From Nocardiopsis ansamitocini (GTDB lineage Bacteria; Actinomycetota; Actinomycetes; Streptosporangiales; Streptosporangiaceae): 64,000 bases of DNA. Shown one piece after another: positions 8,710-19,979 of the stretch (position 1 is its first letter; the number at the start of each line of letters is the position of its first letter). Location of the stretch: positions 434,001 through 498,000 of the forward strand of contig NZ_BSQG01000004.1 of the NCBI RefSeq assembly GCF_030268225.1, in the 5' to 3' direction. Position numbers and translations under genes: made by a program. The notes below the pieces were generated by a model. The model saw only the letters and a list, made by a program, of their open reading frames with translations, ran no database searches and was not told the origin of the DNA.

Positions 8710-9972
8710 ATGGCGCAGGTCGTGCCCGGGCGGCGGACATGGGTGGCGGAACAGGGCCCCTGGGCCAGGTCGAAGCAGTGGTTGCGGCGCGCGGCGGGCT
8801 CGGAGAGCCACGAACGCCACACGCTGCTGTCGATCGGCAAAAGCACCCTGGCCGCGAGCGTGTCTTGGTTGATCGCCTACCACCTGATGCAGGCGTCCTC
8901 CGCTGCGTTCGCACCGTTCTCGGCGCTGCTGATGATGCAGGTGACGGTCTACCAGTCGGTGGCGCAGTCGCTGCGGTACGTGGCGGCGGTGGCCGCGGGC
9001 GTGGCCTTGCAGGGACTGATCGGGTTCGCTGTCAACCCGGACATGGCCGCCTTCGTACTGGTGACCCTGGTCGCTCTGGTGATCGGCCGCTGGTCGGCGC
9101 TGGGCACCCAGGGCTCCCAGGTGGCGACCGCCGCGTTCTTCGCCTTCTCCACCTACGTCAGCACCACCGGAACCGTGGAACGCCTCACCCAGCTCGGCCA
9201 GATCATCGTGCTGGTGCTCATCGGCTGTGCGGTGGGGATCCTGGTGAACCTGCTGGTCTTTCCGCCGATGCGGTACCGGAGCGCCGAATACGGCATCCGT
9301 TCCCTGGCACACGCCCTCTGCGACCTCGTCGGCGACATCCACCCCTCGCTCAGCGAGGACTCACTGGACCCCGACTCCACGGACCAGTGGCGCACCCGGG
9401 CCGAACGGATGCAAACGCTGGTGGAACAGGCCCGTTCCGGCGTGCAGACGGCGCAGGAGAGCGTCTACCTCAACCCCCGGGGATTCCTGCGGCGCCACCG
9501 GGGGCACACCAGTTTCACCGGCTACGCCGCCCTGGTCGAAGCACTGGACCGGGTCGCGCGCCAGCTGGTTTCGGTGACGCTCGGGCTGGACCAGGCGCGC
9601 TGGGAGGACGAGCGCGGAGCGGACCACCGCGCGTTCGTGCGCGGCTACGGCGACCTCCTCGCGGCGACGGGCGAGATCACCCGATTGCTCAGCGAGCTCG
9701 ACGAGGACCGGCTGCGTGAGCAGGCCCGGCACCTGTGCGCGCAGGCGGAGAGGGCGCAGGAGTGCCGCACCCTCCTGAGCGACGAAACCGAGAACGGGTC
9801 CCTACCGCTCGCCGACCACACCCGGCCCTACGGGATCCTGATGGTGGAGGCGACCCGGCTCATGGACGAGTTCCAGTACACCTGCGACCTATTGCAGCAG
9901 TGCGTGGACCAGGCCCTGGGAAGATCGGAGTGCGACGACGGTTCGACGGAATCCACCACCTTTACAAAGTAG
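8710..9972 (+). CDS. FUSC/aromatic acid exporter family membrane protein
   Basis: A 420-residue protein with an N-terminal cluster of about six membrane segments between residues 35 and 200, with AFAPFSALLMMQVTVYQS and GQIIVLVLIGCAVGILVNLLVF as clear examples. A long hydrophilic, helical cytoplasmic part follows. This is the layout of the ArAE_1/FUSC family, thought to export aromatic acids or act in efflux. The ATG at 8710 has AAGGAG seven bases upstream. It is divergent from the acyl-CoA dehydrogenase-like gene and converges on the FadR-type regulator with only 16 bases between stops. Transport substrate is not predictable here. Confidence 0.8.
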   Translation: MAQVVPGRRTWVAEQGPWARSKQWLRRAAGSESHERHTLLSIGKSTLAASVSWLIAYHLMQASSAAFAPFSALLMMQVTVYQSVAQSLRYVAAVAAGVALQGLIGFAVNPDMAAFVLVTLVALVIGRWSALGTQGSQVATAAFFAFSTYVSTTGTVERLTQLGQIIVLVLIGCAVGILVNLLVFPPMRYRSAEYGIRSLAHALCDLVGDIHPSLSEDSLDPDSTDQWRTRAERMQTLVEQARSGVQTAQESVYLNPRGFLRRHRGHTSFTGYAALVEALDRVARQLVSVTLGLDQARWEDERGADHRAFVRGYGDLLAATGEITRLLSELDEDRLREQARHLCAQAERAQECRTLLSDETENGSLPLADHTRPYGILMVEATRLMDEFQYTCDLLQQCVDQALGRSECDDGSTESTTFTK

Positions 9973-9988
9973 ATCTCCAGGCGGTCGA

Positions 9989-10723
9989 CTACCCGAAATC
10001 GTCCAGGTGGGCGCACAACCAGTTCTCCACCTCGAGGATGTGCATGGTGGCCGCGGCCCGTGCGGCATCGGGGTCGCGCGCCAGCAGCGCCCGGTAGATG
10101 CGCTCGTGGTCCTCGCGCAGGCGCACGGTCATCCCCTCCTCCCGGTGGCCGCGCCACACCCGCGCGTTGAACGTGTGCGACGACAGCCCCCCGTTGATCG
10201 CGGCCAGGGTCGCGTTGTTGGTGCTGGCCACGATGGCCTGGTGAAAGGTGAGGTCCGCGGAGACCGTCTCCCCCACACTGGTGCCGTGGCCGATCCGGTC
10301 GAGCAGGCCGGCCAGGTGGCGCAGCTGGTCGTCGGTGGCGCGAGCAGCGGCCAGCGCGGTGGCGGCCGGTTCGAGCATGCGGCGCACCTGGAGCACCTCG
10401 ACCAGGGTCTGGCCGTGCGAGATCTCGGCCAGCACCGAAAACGTCTCCAGCAGGTCGGCGGGCCGCAGCGCGGTGACATAGACGCCGGCTCCGTGCCGGG
10501 CCTCCAGAACGCCCAGGGTGATCAGGGCCCGGATCGCCTCGCGCATCGAACTGCGCGACAGTCCCATCTCCGCCGAGAGCTCGCGCTCGGTGGGCAGACG
10601 CTGGCCGGGACCGAGCGCCCCCTCGGCGATCATCGACTTGATCCGCTCGATCGCCCGCTGGGTGACCGGCATCCGCTCGGCGTCGTCGGCCTCGGTCGAC
10701 CGCACGCGTTCGGGGATCGTCAC
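9989..10723 (-). CDS. GntR family transcriptional regulator, FadR subfamily
   Basis: A 244-residue regulator. A winged helix-turn-helix (about 15-80: GQRLPTERELSAEMGLSRSSMREAIRAL in part) is followed by an all-helical FCD ligand domain with metal-binding-like residues (DLTFHQAI and HERIYRALLARDPDAAR). FadR-type proteins sense organic acids or fatty-acid derivatives. The GTG at 10723 has AAGGGAG at six bases; an upstream in-frame extension lacks homology. Two GGTCNGACC elements directly upstream fit the operator class of this subfamily and suggest autoregulation. Metabolic targets are not adjacent unless it also controls the convergent exporter gene. Confidence 0.87.
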   Translation of the reverse strand: MTIPERVRSTEADDAERMPVTQRAIERIKSMIAEGALGPGQRLPTERELSAEMGLSRSSMREAIRALITLGVLEARHGAGVYVTALRPADLLETFSVLAEISHGQTLVEVLQVRRMLEPAATALAAARATDDQLRHLAGLLDRIGHGTSVGETVSADLTFHQAIVASTNNATLAAINGGLSSHTFNARVWRGHREEGMTVRLREDHERIYRALLARDPDAARAAATMHILEVENWLCAHLDDFG

Positions 10724-10740
10724 TGTGGCTCCCTTTCTCG

Positions 10741-10777
10741 GGTCGGACCGGCCGCGCCTCACCCGCCCGGTCCGACC
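10741..10777 (-). promoter_or_regulatory. Two FadR-type operators upstream of the GntR gene
   Basis: GGTCGGACC (10741-10749) and GGTCCGACC (10769-10777) each match the palindrome GGTC-N-GACC known for FadR-subfamily regulators. They are also each other's inverted repeat over ten bases, so they could form a stem of the transcript. They lie 18-54 bases upstream of the regulator's start codon, where a repressor would block transcription. Confidence 0.55.
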
Positions 10778-11061
10778 GATTTCTCTGCTGCACATACTGG
10801 CACCACCGGTGCGAAGAGGGACGCGCTTCGCAATCGCTCCCCGACGCCCTGGGGCGACTTCCCCGGAAGCCGGCGAATATCTCGGAGCAGCAGTGGTGTT
10901 TTCCGACGGACAACGATCACCGGGGCAGACCGGAACCGGAAAGCGTCGGCAACCCGGCCGCACGGGGTGTGACCGCACCGGACAGACCGGAAGAATCGAA
11001 TGCGTGGAGACCGGTGGTGCGACGGCGGACCACCCGTCCGGGGCGGGATGACGGGGGTGAA
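10778..11061. other. Upstream flank of regulator, no gene seen
   Basis: Non-coding sequence between the regulator operators and the cellulase terminator. The ten-base word CAGACCGGAA occurs twice (10926-10935 and 10983-10992) with no assigned meaning. Confidence 0.35.
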
Positions 11062-11122
11062 CCCGGCGCGGGCCCTTGCGACCGCCCTCCATGTGTTGTG
11101 GAGGGGAGGGGCCCGCGCCGGG
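11062..11122 (-). terminator. Strong hairpin terminator of the GH9 cellulase gene
   Basis: The 14-base arms CCCGGCGCGGGCCC (11062-11075) and GGGCCCGCGCCGGG (11109-11122) pair perfectly, with an inner CCTCC/GGAGG stem. The hairpin begins three bases after the cellulase stop codon on the minus strand. A T tract is lacking, as is common in actinobacteria. Confidence 0.75.
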
Positions 11123-11125
11123 CCG

Positions 11126-13582
11126 TCAGGCGACGGCGCAGGTGGCGCCGTTGAGGGTGAACCCGGTGGGGGCGGGGTTGGACCCCGACCAGGCCCCGTT
11201 GAATCCCAGGTCCACGGAGGCTCCCGGTGCGAGCGTGTTGTTCCAGGCCAAGGAGGTGGCGGTCACCGTGTTCCCGGATTGGGACCACTGGGCGTTCCAC
11301 CCGTTGGTCAGGGTCTGGCCCGCGGCGAAGGCGAACGTGAGTTGCCAGCCGGAGCGGGGGGTGTCACCGGTGTTGGTCAGACGGACCGAGCCGGTGAACC
11401 CACCCTGCCAGGTGTTGGCGGTGTAGGCGACTCGGCACGCGGAATCGCCGCCTCCCGCAACCGTGCGAAACGTTCCGTCGGCCCCGGCTGCGGACCGGTT
11501 GCCGGCCCGGTCGCGCGCCACCACGCGGTGGGTGTAGCCGGTGTCGGGAGTGAGGCCGGTCAGGGTGAGGGAAGCGGCCGTGGGCGAGCCGACCAGTTCG
11601 GTGCCGGAGCCGGTCACCCGGTAGACGTCGTAGCCGGCCAGGCCGCTTCCTCCGCTGTCGGTGGAGGCGTCCCAGGTCAGGACGGCGCCCTGGCCGGTGA
11701 TCCCGGAGGCGACCGGAGCCCCCGGAACGGTGGGCGCGGTGGTGTCCCCACTGCCCGGGTCGTCACCGCCCTGCCCCTGGTCGGCGATGAAGGAGGCGAT
11801 CCAGGACAACGGGGCGTTCCAGTTGATGGTCAGCTCGTTGGTGGACCAGGAGTGGATGTCGTCGAGATAGCAGGTCTGGGGCGCACATCCGGTCAATTCC
11901 TGATGGGCGAGCTCGTCCCAGGTCCAGCTCTGGGAGTTGGGGCCGCCGGCCAGGGTTCCGTCCGGCGGATTGGGCAGACTCGGGTCGAGCTGGTGGGCGT
12001 ACCAACGGCTGTGCTGGTTGCGCGCGTCGTTCTCCCCGTAACCGGTCACGTAGGACTGGCCCAGGGCGTTGCGGCCGAAGATGTAGTCCATGCCCTGCAG
12101 GACGGTGTCGCGGTAGACGTCGTCGCCGGTGAGGTCGTAGGCCGTGGCCGCGATGATCAGGTTGTTGATCACCAGGTTGTTGGAGCCCCAGTAGAACGCT
12201 CCGTCCTCGGTGGCGTAGGCCAGGCCCCATGGGCTGTCGTCGACGAGCTCCACCACCCGGTCGGCCGCGGTGACCACGGAGGCACGCACACGGTCGCGGT
12301 CGGCGAGGCCGTTGGGCAGGGTGGCGAGTTGGAGCCGGGCCAGCGGGGCGGTCGAGGCCCACTCGAAGCCGAAGTCGCGGAACACGTTCTCGGTGTGCAA
12401 AGGCGAGGCGGTGACCTCGGTGCGGTACTGCTGGGCGCCGGTGGTGATGAACAGTTCCGCCGCGGCCCAATAGAACTCGTCGGTGACGTCGTTGTCGTTG
12501 TAGGGGCCGCCGCCCTGGCCTTCGGCGGGGGCATAGACGGCCGGATTGGCCTTGGCCGCCGTCCAGGCCGTCTCGGCCGCGTCCAGGCACTCGGCGGCGA
12601 ACCCGGAGTCGTAGGGCTCGAAGACCCTGGCGCACTGGGCGGCTGTGGCGGCGAGGTTGAGCGTGGCCGCGGTGGAGGGCGGCTGGAGGTAGCGCCGTTG
12701 GGGGTCGGCTGCGGGCATCAGGGGAAGCCCGGTCCAGTTTTCGTCGTGGATCTTGTGATGGGCCATGCCCGCCCGCGGCTGCCCGGCGGGCACCTGCATC
12801 TTCAGCATGAACTCCATTTGCCAGCGGGCCTCGTCCAGGACGTCGGGGACCCCGTTGCCGTGCTCGGGCACGCGCAGGGTGGAGTCGCCCAGGGCGCCCT
12901 CCTGGACATCGGCCACGCCGGTGCGCTCGAAAGCGCTCATCACCTGGTGCACCGAGATCCCGCCGTTGACCACGTACTTGCCGTGGTCGCCCGCGTCGTA
13001 CCAGCCACCGGACACGTCCAGGGAGTAGTTGCAGGTCCCGGGTGCGCACGGAACGCTGATATCGCCCTGGTTGGGGGCGACGCCCACGTGACCGGCGGCA
13101 CGACCGTAGCCGGGGGCGACGGAATCGAGGATCTCGATCCCGCTGCGCTGGGGGTAGTAGAAGGACAGCGCGTCCACCCGCAGGGCGTCGTAGGCACCGG
13201 TGTCCAGGTCGAAGGGGTGGCTGGCCGCACCGTCCACGGTGAGCCGGTAGCCGCTTCCGGGTTCGGTGTAGTCGCTGAAGTCGACGCTGTGCACCCGGGT
13301 GTCGGTGGAGGGGTCGTAGCCGCGGGGCGTGGTCGTGCCCTCCGCGACAACCGTCCCGGAGGAGGTGCTGAGCTCCCAGGCGAGCGGACTCGCGGCGTCG
13401 GTGGTCACCGTGGCGTTCTTGGGGCCGTCGGGGAAGTAGCCGACCTGGTTGACCTTGACGATCGGTCCGACGTCGGCGTGAGCCGGTGCCGCGACGAGCG
13501 CGGCACCGGCCAGTACTGCGGAACAGGCGAGGGCGGTGGCGGTAAGGGTACGTGGCGCTCGTCTACCGGGTTCGCGGAACAC
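11126..13582 (-). CDS. Secreted GH9 cellulase: Ig-like, GH9, FN3, CBM2
   Basis: An 818-residue extracellular endo-type cellulase that cuts beta-1,4-glucan by inversion. Order: Sec signal (1-36, cleavage after APAHA), CelD_N Ig-like domain (about 39-120), GH9 catalytic domain (about 125-600), fibronectin III (about 615-712) and family 2 cellulose-binding module (713-818). The catalytic base region DAGDHGKY has Asp at 196 and 199; [13 protein letters not shown] carries the acid Glu. This resembles Thermobifida Cel9B but lacks its N-terminal CBM4. The GTG at 13582 has AAAGGA six bases upstream. A perfect CelR operator lies 61 bases above the start, so cellobiose-induced control is likely. The gene is monocistronic. 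Confidence 0.93.
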   Translation of the reverse strand: MFREPGRRAPRTLTATALACSAVLAGAALVAAPAHADVGPIVKVNQVGYFPDGPKNATVTTDAASPLAWELSTSSGTVVAEGTTTPRGYDPSTDTRVHSVDFSDYTEPGSGYRLTVDGAASHPFDLDTGAYDALRVDALSFYYPQRSGIEILDSVAPGYGRAAGHVGVAPNQGDISVPCAPGTCNYSLDVSGGWYDAGDHGKYVVNGGISVHQVMSAFERTGVADVQEGALGDSTLRVPEHGNGVPDVLDEARWQMEFMLKMQVPAGQPRAGMAHHKIHDENWTGLPLMPAADPQRRYLQPPSTAATLNLAATAAQCARVFEPYDSGFAAECLDAAETAWTAAKANPAVYAPAEGQGGGPYNDNDVTDEFYWAAAELFITTGAQQYRTEVTASPLHTENVFRDFGFEWASTAPLARLQLATLPNGLADRDRVRASVVTAADRVVELVDDSPWGLAYATEDGAFYWGSNNLVINNLIIAATAYDLTGDDVYRDTVLQGMDYIFGRNALGQSYVTGYGENDARNQHSRWYAHQLDPSLPNPPDGTLAGGPNSQSWTWDELAHQELTGCAPQTCYLDDIHSWSTNELTINWNAPLSWIASFIADQGQGGDDPGSGDTTAPTVPGAPVASGITGQGAVLTWDASTDSGGSGLAGYDVYRVTGSGTELVGSPTAASLTLTGLTPDTGYTHRVVARDRAGNRSAAGADGTFRTVAGGGDSACRVAYTANTWQGGFTGSVRLTNTGDTPRSGWQLTFAFAAGQTLTNGWNAQWSQSGNTVTATSLAWNNTLAPGASVDLGFNGAWSGSNPAPTGFTLNGATCAVA

Positions 13583-13643
13583 GAGAGTCCTTTCGCAGGG
13601 GGACCGACGATGAGGGGGTGCCGGATGCGGAAGGATCACCATT

Positions 13644-13657
13644 TGGGAGCGCTCCCA
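13644..13657. promoter_or_regulatory. CelR operator
   Basis: TGGGAGCGCTCCCA is a perfect 14-base palindrome identical to the operator of the LacI-family cellulase repressor CelR described in Thermobifida fusca, from which cellobiose releases the protein. It lies between the GH9 gene and the YeiH operon. The CelR gene itself is not in the window. Confidence 0.92.
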
Positions 13658-13715
13658 TTTATGTGATCTATGCCATAGAACCAGGGTTACGAAAGCGTGT
13701 CAATGCGTGAGCATC

Positions 13716-13768
13716 CCCCTGCGGCCGCGGCCCCACCGCGCGAGGAGTGCGCGATGGAGCCGCAGGGG
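13716..13768 (-). terminator. Hairpin downstream of the YeiH-type operon
   Basis: CCCCTGCGGC (13716-13725) and GCCGCAGGGG (13759-13768) pair perfectly, with an inner CGCGC/GCGCG stem. It lies 52 bases past the exporter stop and upstream of the CelR box, so it would shield the cellulase promoter from read-through. Confidence 0.55.
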
Positions 13769-13819
13769 CAAAGACCTCCGTCCACGCCCTCCGGCGATGG
13801 ACTTCGCCGACCGAAAAGG

Positions 13820-14977
13820 TCAGACCACCACCCCGCGAAACAGCAGGACCGCCAATGCCAGCCCCAGGAGCAGGTTGACAACGGTGGCCGCTGCGAACAC
13901 CCCGATCGGACGCCAGCCGGCCTCCTTGAGCGCCCCGACCCGAAACTCCAGACCGATGCTGGTGAAAGCCGCGATGAGGAACCAGTCGCGCAACGCCTTG
14001 GCGGTGTCCAGCCCGGACTGAGCGGCCTCCCCGACCGTTCCCGCCCAGATCGTGGCGACCACCGACGCCACCAGGAATCCGAGCACGAACTTGGGGAACC
14101 GTTCCCACAACGTGCGGCCCCACGACGCGGACGCGGCGGCCGGCTCCGCACCGCTTCGCGGGGCGACCACGAAGGCGAAGTAGGCCGTCAGGGCGACGGC
14201 GACCACGCCCATCAGGACGTTCTGCGTCGCCTTGACCACGGAGGCGATCTGCAGCGCCCCCTCCCCCACGATGGCACCGGCAGCCGCAACCGCAGCGGTG
14301 GTGTCGATGTTGCCGCCGATCCACGCCCCCGCCTGGGCGTCGCTGAGCCCGATGACCTCGACCAGCCAGGGCAGCAGGAAGATGGAGGGCACCGCGAACA
14401 GGATGACCAGGCTCGCGGTGTAGGCCAACTGCTCCTTCTTCGCCTGCACCGACCCGGCCGCGGCGATGGCGGCGCTGACCCCGCAGATGGAGACCGCCGA
14501 GGCGAGCAGTGCGCGCAGCCGGTCGTCCAGGCCGAGGCGTCCGCCCAGCCACCAGGTGAACAGGAACACCGAGGAGACCAGGACCAGGGCCTGGAGGACC
14601 GCCGGCCCCGCGGAACGCACGATCACGTCGAAGAGGACGGTGGAACCCAGCAGCACCAGACCGGTCTTGATGAAGAACTCGGTGCGAAAGCCGCCGGCCA
14701 GCCGGTCGCGCAGCCCCGCCACGCTGAGCAGCGCGTTGGCCACCAGCCCGAGGATGATGGCGTAGACGGGATACTCGACCGCCGAGGCGAGGCCGCCGAG
14801 AGCGGTGCCCTGGGCGGCCTCGGGCACCACCGTTTCCAGGGTGCGCGTGGCTGCGGCCAGTGCGACGACAACGGCGACCCCGATAACCGCCCAGTACCAG
14901 GCCGGCCGGGGGGCCGGATCGATCTGCGCGGACTCGGATTTCGCACCGGGGCGCACCCCGGCGTCCTCGGCGGCCAT
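13820..14977 (-). CDS. YeiH/YadS family putative sulfate exporter
   Basis: A 385-residue integral membrane protein with about ten hydrophobic segments. Family blocks include TGLVLLGSTVLF, SAVSICGVSAAIAAAG, AGAWIGGNIDTTAAVAAAGAIVG and DWFLIAAFTSIGLEFRV. YeiH-family proteins are annotated as putative sulfate or sulfonate-related exporters; transport by this member is unproven. Its ATG overlaps the stop of the 44-residue membrane protein upstream by one base (TGATG), which couples their translation. An AT-rich inverted repeat ahead of the two genes is a likely operator. Confidence 0.85.
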   Translation of the reverse strand: MAAEDAGVRPGAKSESAQIDPAPRPAWYWAVIGVAVVVALAAATRTLETVVPEAAQGTALGGLASAVEYPVYAIILGLVANALLSVAGLRDRLAGGFRTEFFIKTGLVLLGSTVLFDVIVRSAGPAVLQALVLVSSVFLFTWWLGGRLGLDDRLRALLASAVSICGVSAAIAAAGSVQAKKEQLAYTASLVILFAVPSIFLLPWLVEVIGLSDAQAGAWIGGNIDTTAAVAAAGAIVGEGALQIASVVKATQNVLMGVVAVALTAYFAFVVAPRSGAEPAAASASWGRTLWERFPKFVLGFLVASVVATIWAGTVGEAAQSGLDTAKALRDWFLIAAFTSIGLEFRVGALKEAGWRPIGVFAAATVVNLLLGLALAVLLFRGVVV

Positions 14978-15111
14978 CAGGGCACCAGCCCTGCGGGGAT
15001 GAGGCCGACCAGGGCTGCGGCGAGCAGCACCAGGCCGGTGATGGTGGCGGCCCAGTCCTCACTGATGCGCGGCCGGACGGGGGCCGACTTCTCGGGTTCG
15101 TCGTTGCTCAT
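14977..15111 (-). CDS. Small single-span membrane protein, coupled to YeiH-type gene
   Basis: A 44-residue protein: a charged N-terminus (SNDEPEKSAPVRPRISEDW) followed by one hydrophobic helix (ATITGLVLLAAALVGLIPAG). The ATG has GAGG seven bases upstream, and the stop is fused to the exporter start as TGATG. That arrangement makes it a genuine gene and a likely partner subunit or chaperone of the exporter. I recognise no characterised homologue. Confidence 0.7.
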   Translation of the reverse strand: MSNDEPEKSAPVRPRISEDWAATITGLVLLAAALVGLIPAGLVP

Positions 15112-15168
15112 GCGTTGTCCTCGACAGGAAAAGGGACGGTGCCGGAGCACCACGGAACAGCGCAATTT

Positions 15169-15194
15169 TATATTAAACCTACTGATTTAGTATA
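15169..15194. promoter_or_regulatory. AT-rich inverted repeat upstream of YeiH operon
   Basis: TATATTAAA (15169-15177) and TTTAGTATA (15186-15194) are inverted repeats with one mismatch in nine and an eight-base spacer. Such an AT block is exceptional in this GC-rich DNA and lies 58-83 bases above the small membrane protein start. ArsR- or MarR-type repressors use similar sites; the regulator is not in the window. Confidence 0.5.
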
Positions 15195-15261
15195 GATAAA
15201 GAGCGCGGCAATCCCCCTGAAACAAAGGGTCCTTCCCCTCGACCCAGCCCCGGGCGGCGCC

Positions 15262-15286
15262 TACCCTGGTGAGCTGAACCGGTTAA
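15262..15286 (+). promoter_or_regulatory. Possible -10 box and operator of the GH1 gene
   Basis: A -10-like TACCCT (15262-15267) is followed by AACCGGTT (15277-15284), extended on both sides by A/T to an imperfect 12-base palindrome. Position near the expected transcription start fits a LacI-family repressor site, but it does not match the CelR box. Confidence 0.35.
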
Positions 15287-15316
15287 TTCTTTGCCGCCCG
15301 ACCGTCAGGAGCCGCC

Positions 15317-16708
<1,392 letters not shown>

Positions 16709-16808
16709 CCGCCGTTTCGCGGCGCGCTCCGGCAACGCACTCCCCGCACAGCGGGTGGACCGGTTCCGGGGCGCGCCGACCATGACCGCCGGTGCGGGCC
16801 CTTGGGCA

Positions 16809-18557
<1,749 letters not shown>

Positions 18558-19011
18558 GGCGCTTAACTACCCTTCCGGCGATGGCGGTAACGCCCATGGG
18601 GCAGGGCGAGCGTCACCACAGTGGAGTCCGGCCCGGGCGCGGCACGACGCGTGTCGACGGAGAGTACCGGTGACCGGCCGGACCACCGCCGAGGGTGTTG
18701 GCGGGGCCGGCCACGGCTGCGACAGGCAGGCGTCGACACGATCTTCGTCGACGGCCGCGGTGTCGGCCTCCCGACCGGGCGTCGAACCCCGGGCGTGGTG
18801 GCGCAACCGGTACCACCCGGGCCCGCGGGCAGCGGCGGGAGCGGGTGGACGGCACCGTCGGGCCAGGCGTCGTCGCTGCGGATCGACCCGGCACCCCCGT
18901 GTCCGGCTCCGCCCGGTGGCAGGAGACGCCGCGCCCGAAGCGCGGTACCTGGGTTCCGGTCATCGCGGGAAGGCCGGGGCGCCGCACCCACTTTCCTTGC
19001 CTCGCCGCAGG
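18558..19011. other. Intergenic stretch, no gene seen
   Basis: 454 bases between the treZ start and the stop of the rRNA methyltransferase-like gene, both minus strand. The frames present look like GC shadows. It should hold the treZ promoter; none was convincing. Confidence 0.4.
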
Positions 19012-19896
19012 TCAGCGGGGTCGGTACACCGACAGGTGGAACGCGGCGGCGGCCTCGATCGGTTCGGTGAGGACGGCTGCGCGCTCGACCAATGCCTGCG
19101 GGGTCGTGTGGCGGGCACTGGGCGTCATGGCGACCAGCCCCACGGCCTCCTCCCGGCTCAGCCCCAAGGAGAAGGCGACGTCCTCGCGGCTCTCCAGGGC
19201 GAAGTGGGTGTCCAGGCTCGTCGCCAGGCGCTCCTCCTTGCGCGGGTCCACCTCGATCAGCCCCAGGGGGGAGCGCAACCGCGCGAGATGGCCCGGGGCG
19301 GGGGTCACGACCAGGAGGGCGCCGTCGGGACGCAGCACCCGGTGGAACTCGGGGCCGTTGCGGGGCGCGAAGACATTGAGGATCAGTCCGAACGCCCCGG
19401 TGGCCAGCGGGAGGCCGTGCCAGGCGTCGCAGCCCACCGCTCCGGCGCGCCCGTGGCATTTGGCGGCGCGGCGCAGCGCGAACTTGGAGGCGTCCGCCGC
19501 AACCCCGACGGCCTCGGGCAGCGCGTTGAGGACCTCGGACAGGTAGTAGCCGGTCCCGGCGCCGATGTCGGCGACCACCCCGCCCGGCCAGCAGCGGACC
19601 GCCACCGCCGCGACCCGGTCGGCGAGCGGGGCGTAGTGTCCGGCCCGCTGGAAGTCGGCGCGGGAGCGGACCATGTCGCGGTCGTCGCCGCCGCCGGCCA
19701 CCGGGCGGCCGGAGAGCAGGTTGGCGTAGCCCTCCCGAGCCACGTCGAAGGAGTGCCCGGCCGCGCAGCCCAAGGCGTTGCGCACGGGCGCGAGGGCGCC
19801 CCCGCAGTGCGGGCAGGCCAGTGCGGCCAGCGCCGGGGCGGGAATGCGCAGCCGGTCGAGGACGGCGGGGTGTCGGTCGTCGCTGTTGGTCACCAT
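19012..19896 (-). CDS. RlmA/TlrB-like 23S rRNA (guanine-N1) methyltransferase
   Basis: A 294-residue methyltransferase with an N-terminal zinc-binding domain (ACPHCGGAL then LGCAAGHSFD) and the family block REGYANLLSG. The SAM site is VVADIGAGTGYYLSEVL, and FGLILNVFAPRNGPEFHRVLRP follows. The family methylates G745 or G748 of 23S rRNA helix 35; the G748 members (TlrB) give tylosin resistance. Which base is used here cannot be told by eye. The ATG/GTG region at 19896 overlaps nothing, and the gene is followed by bxlA on the other side of a hairpin. Confidence 0.85.
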   Translation of the reverse strand: MVTNSDDRHPAVLDRLRIPAPALAALACPHCGGALAPVRNALGCAAGHSFDVAREGYANLLSGRPVAGGGDDRDMVRSRADFQRAGHYAPLADRVAAVAVRCWPGGVVADIGAGTGYYLSEVLNALPEAVGVAADASKFALRRAAKCHGRAGAVGCDAWHGLPLATGAFGLILNVFAPRNGPEFHRVLRPDGALLVVTPAPGHLARLRSPLGLIEVDPRKEERLATSLDTHFALESREDVAFSLGLSREEAVGLVAMTPSARHTTPQALVERAAVLTEPIEAAAAFHLSVYRPR

Positions 19897-19952
19897 GATC
19901 GCCGTTCAGGCTATCGCCGCCGTGCGGCGGCGCGGACGCCGGGCGATCCGTA

Positions 19953-19977
19953 CGGGCGGGGCCGCGGGGCCCGCCCG
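19953..19977 (-). terminator. Hairpin terminator after the bxl operon
   Basis: CGGGCGGG (19953-19960) pairs with CCCGCCCG (19970-19977). It begins three bases past the GH3 stop on the minus strand. Confidence 0.55.
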
Positions 19978-19979
19978 GC

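Noticed and set aside
11000-13666. Plus-strand open frame opposite the GH9 cellulase
   Set aside because: Antisense shadow; the minus strand has signal peptide, catalytic motifs and CBM2.
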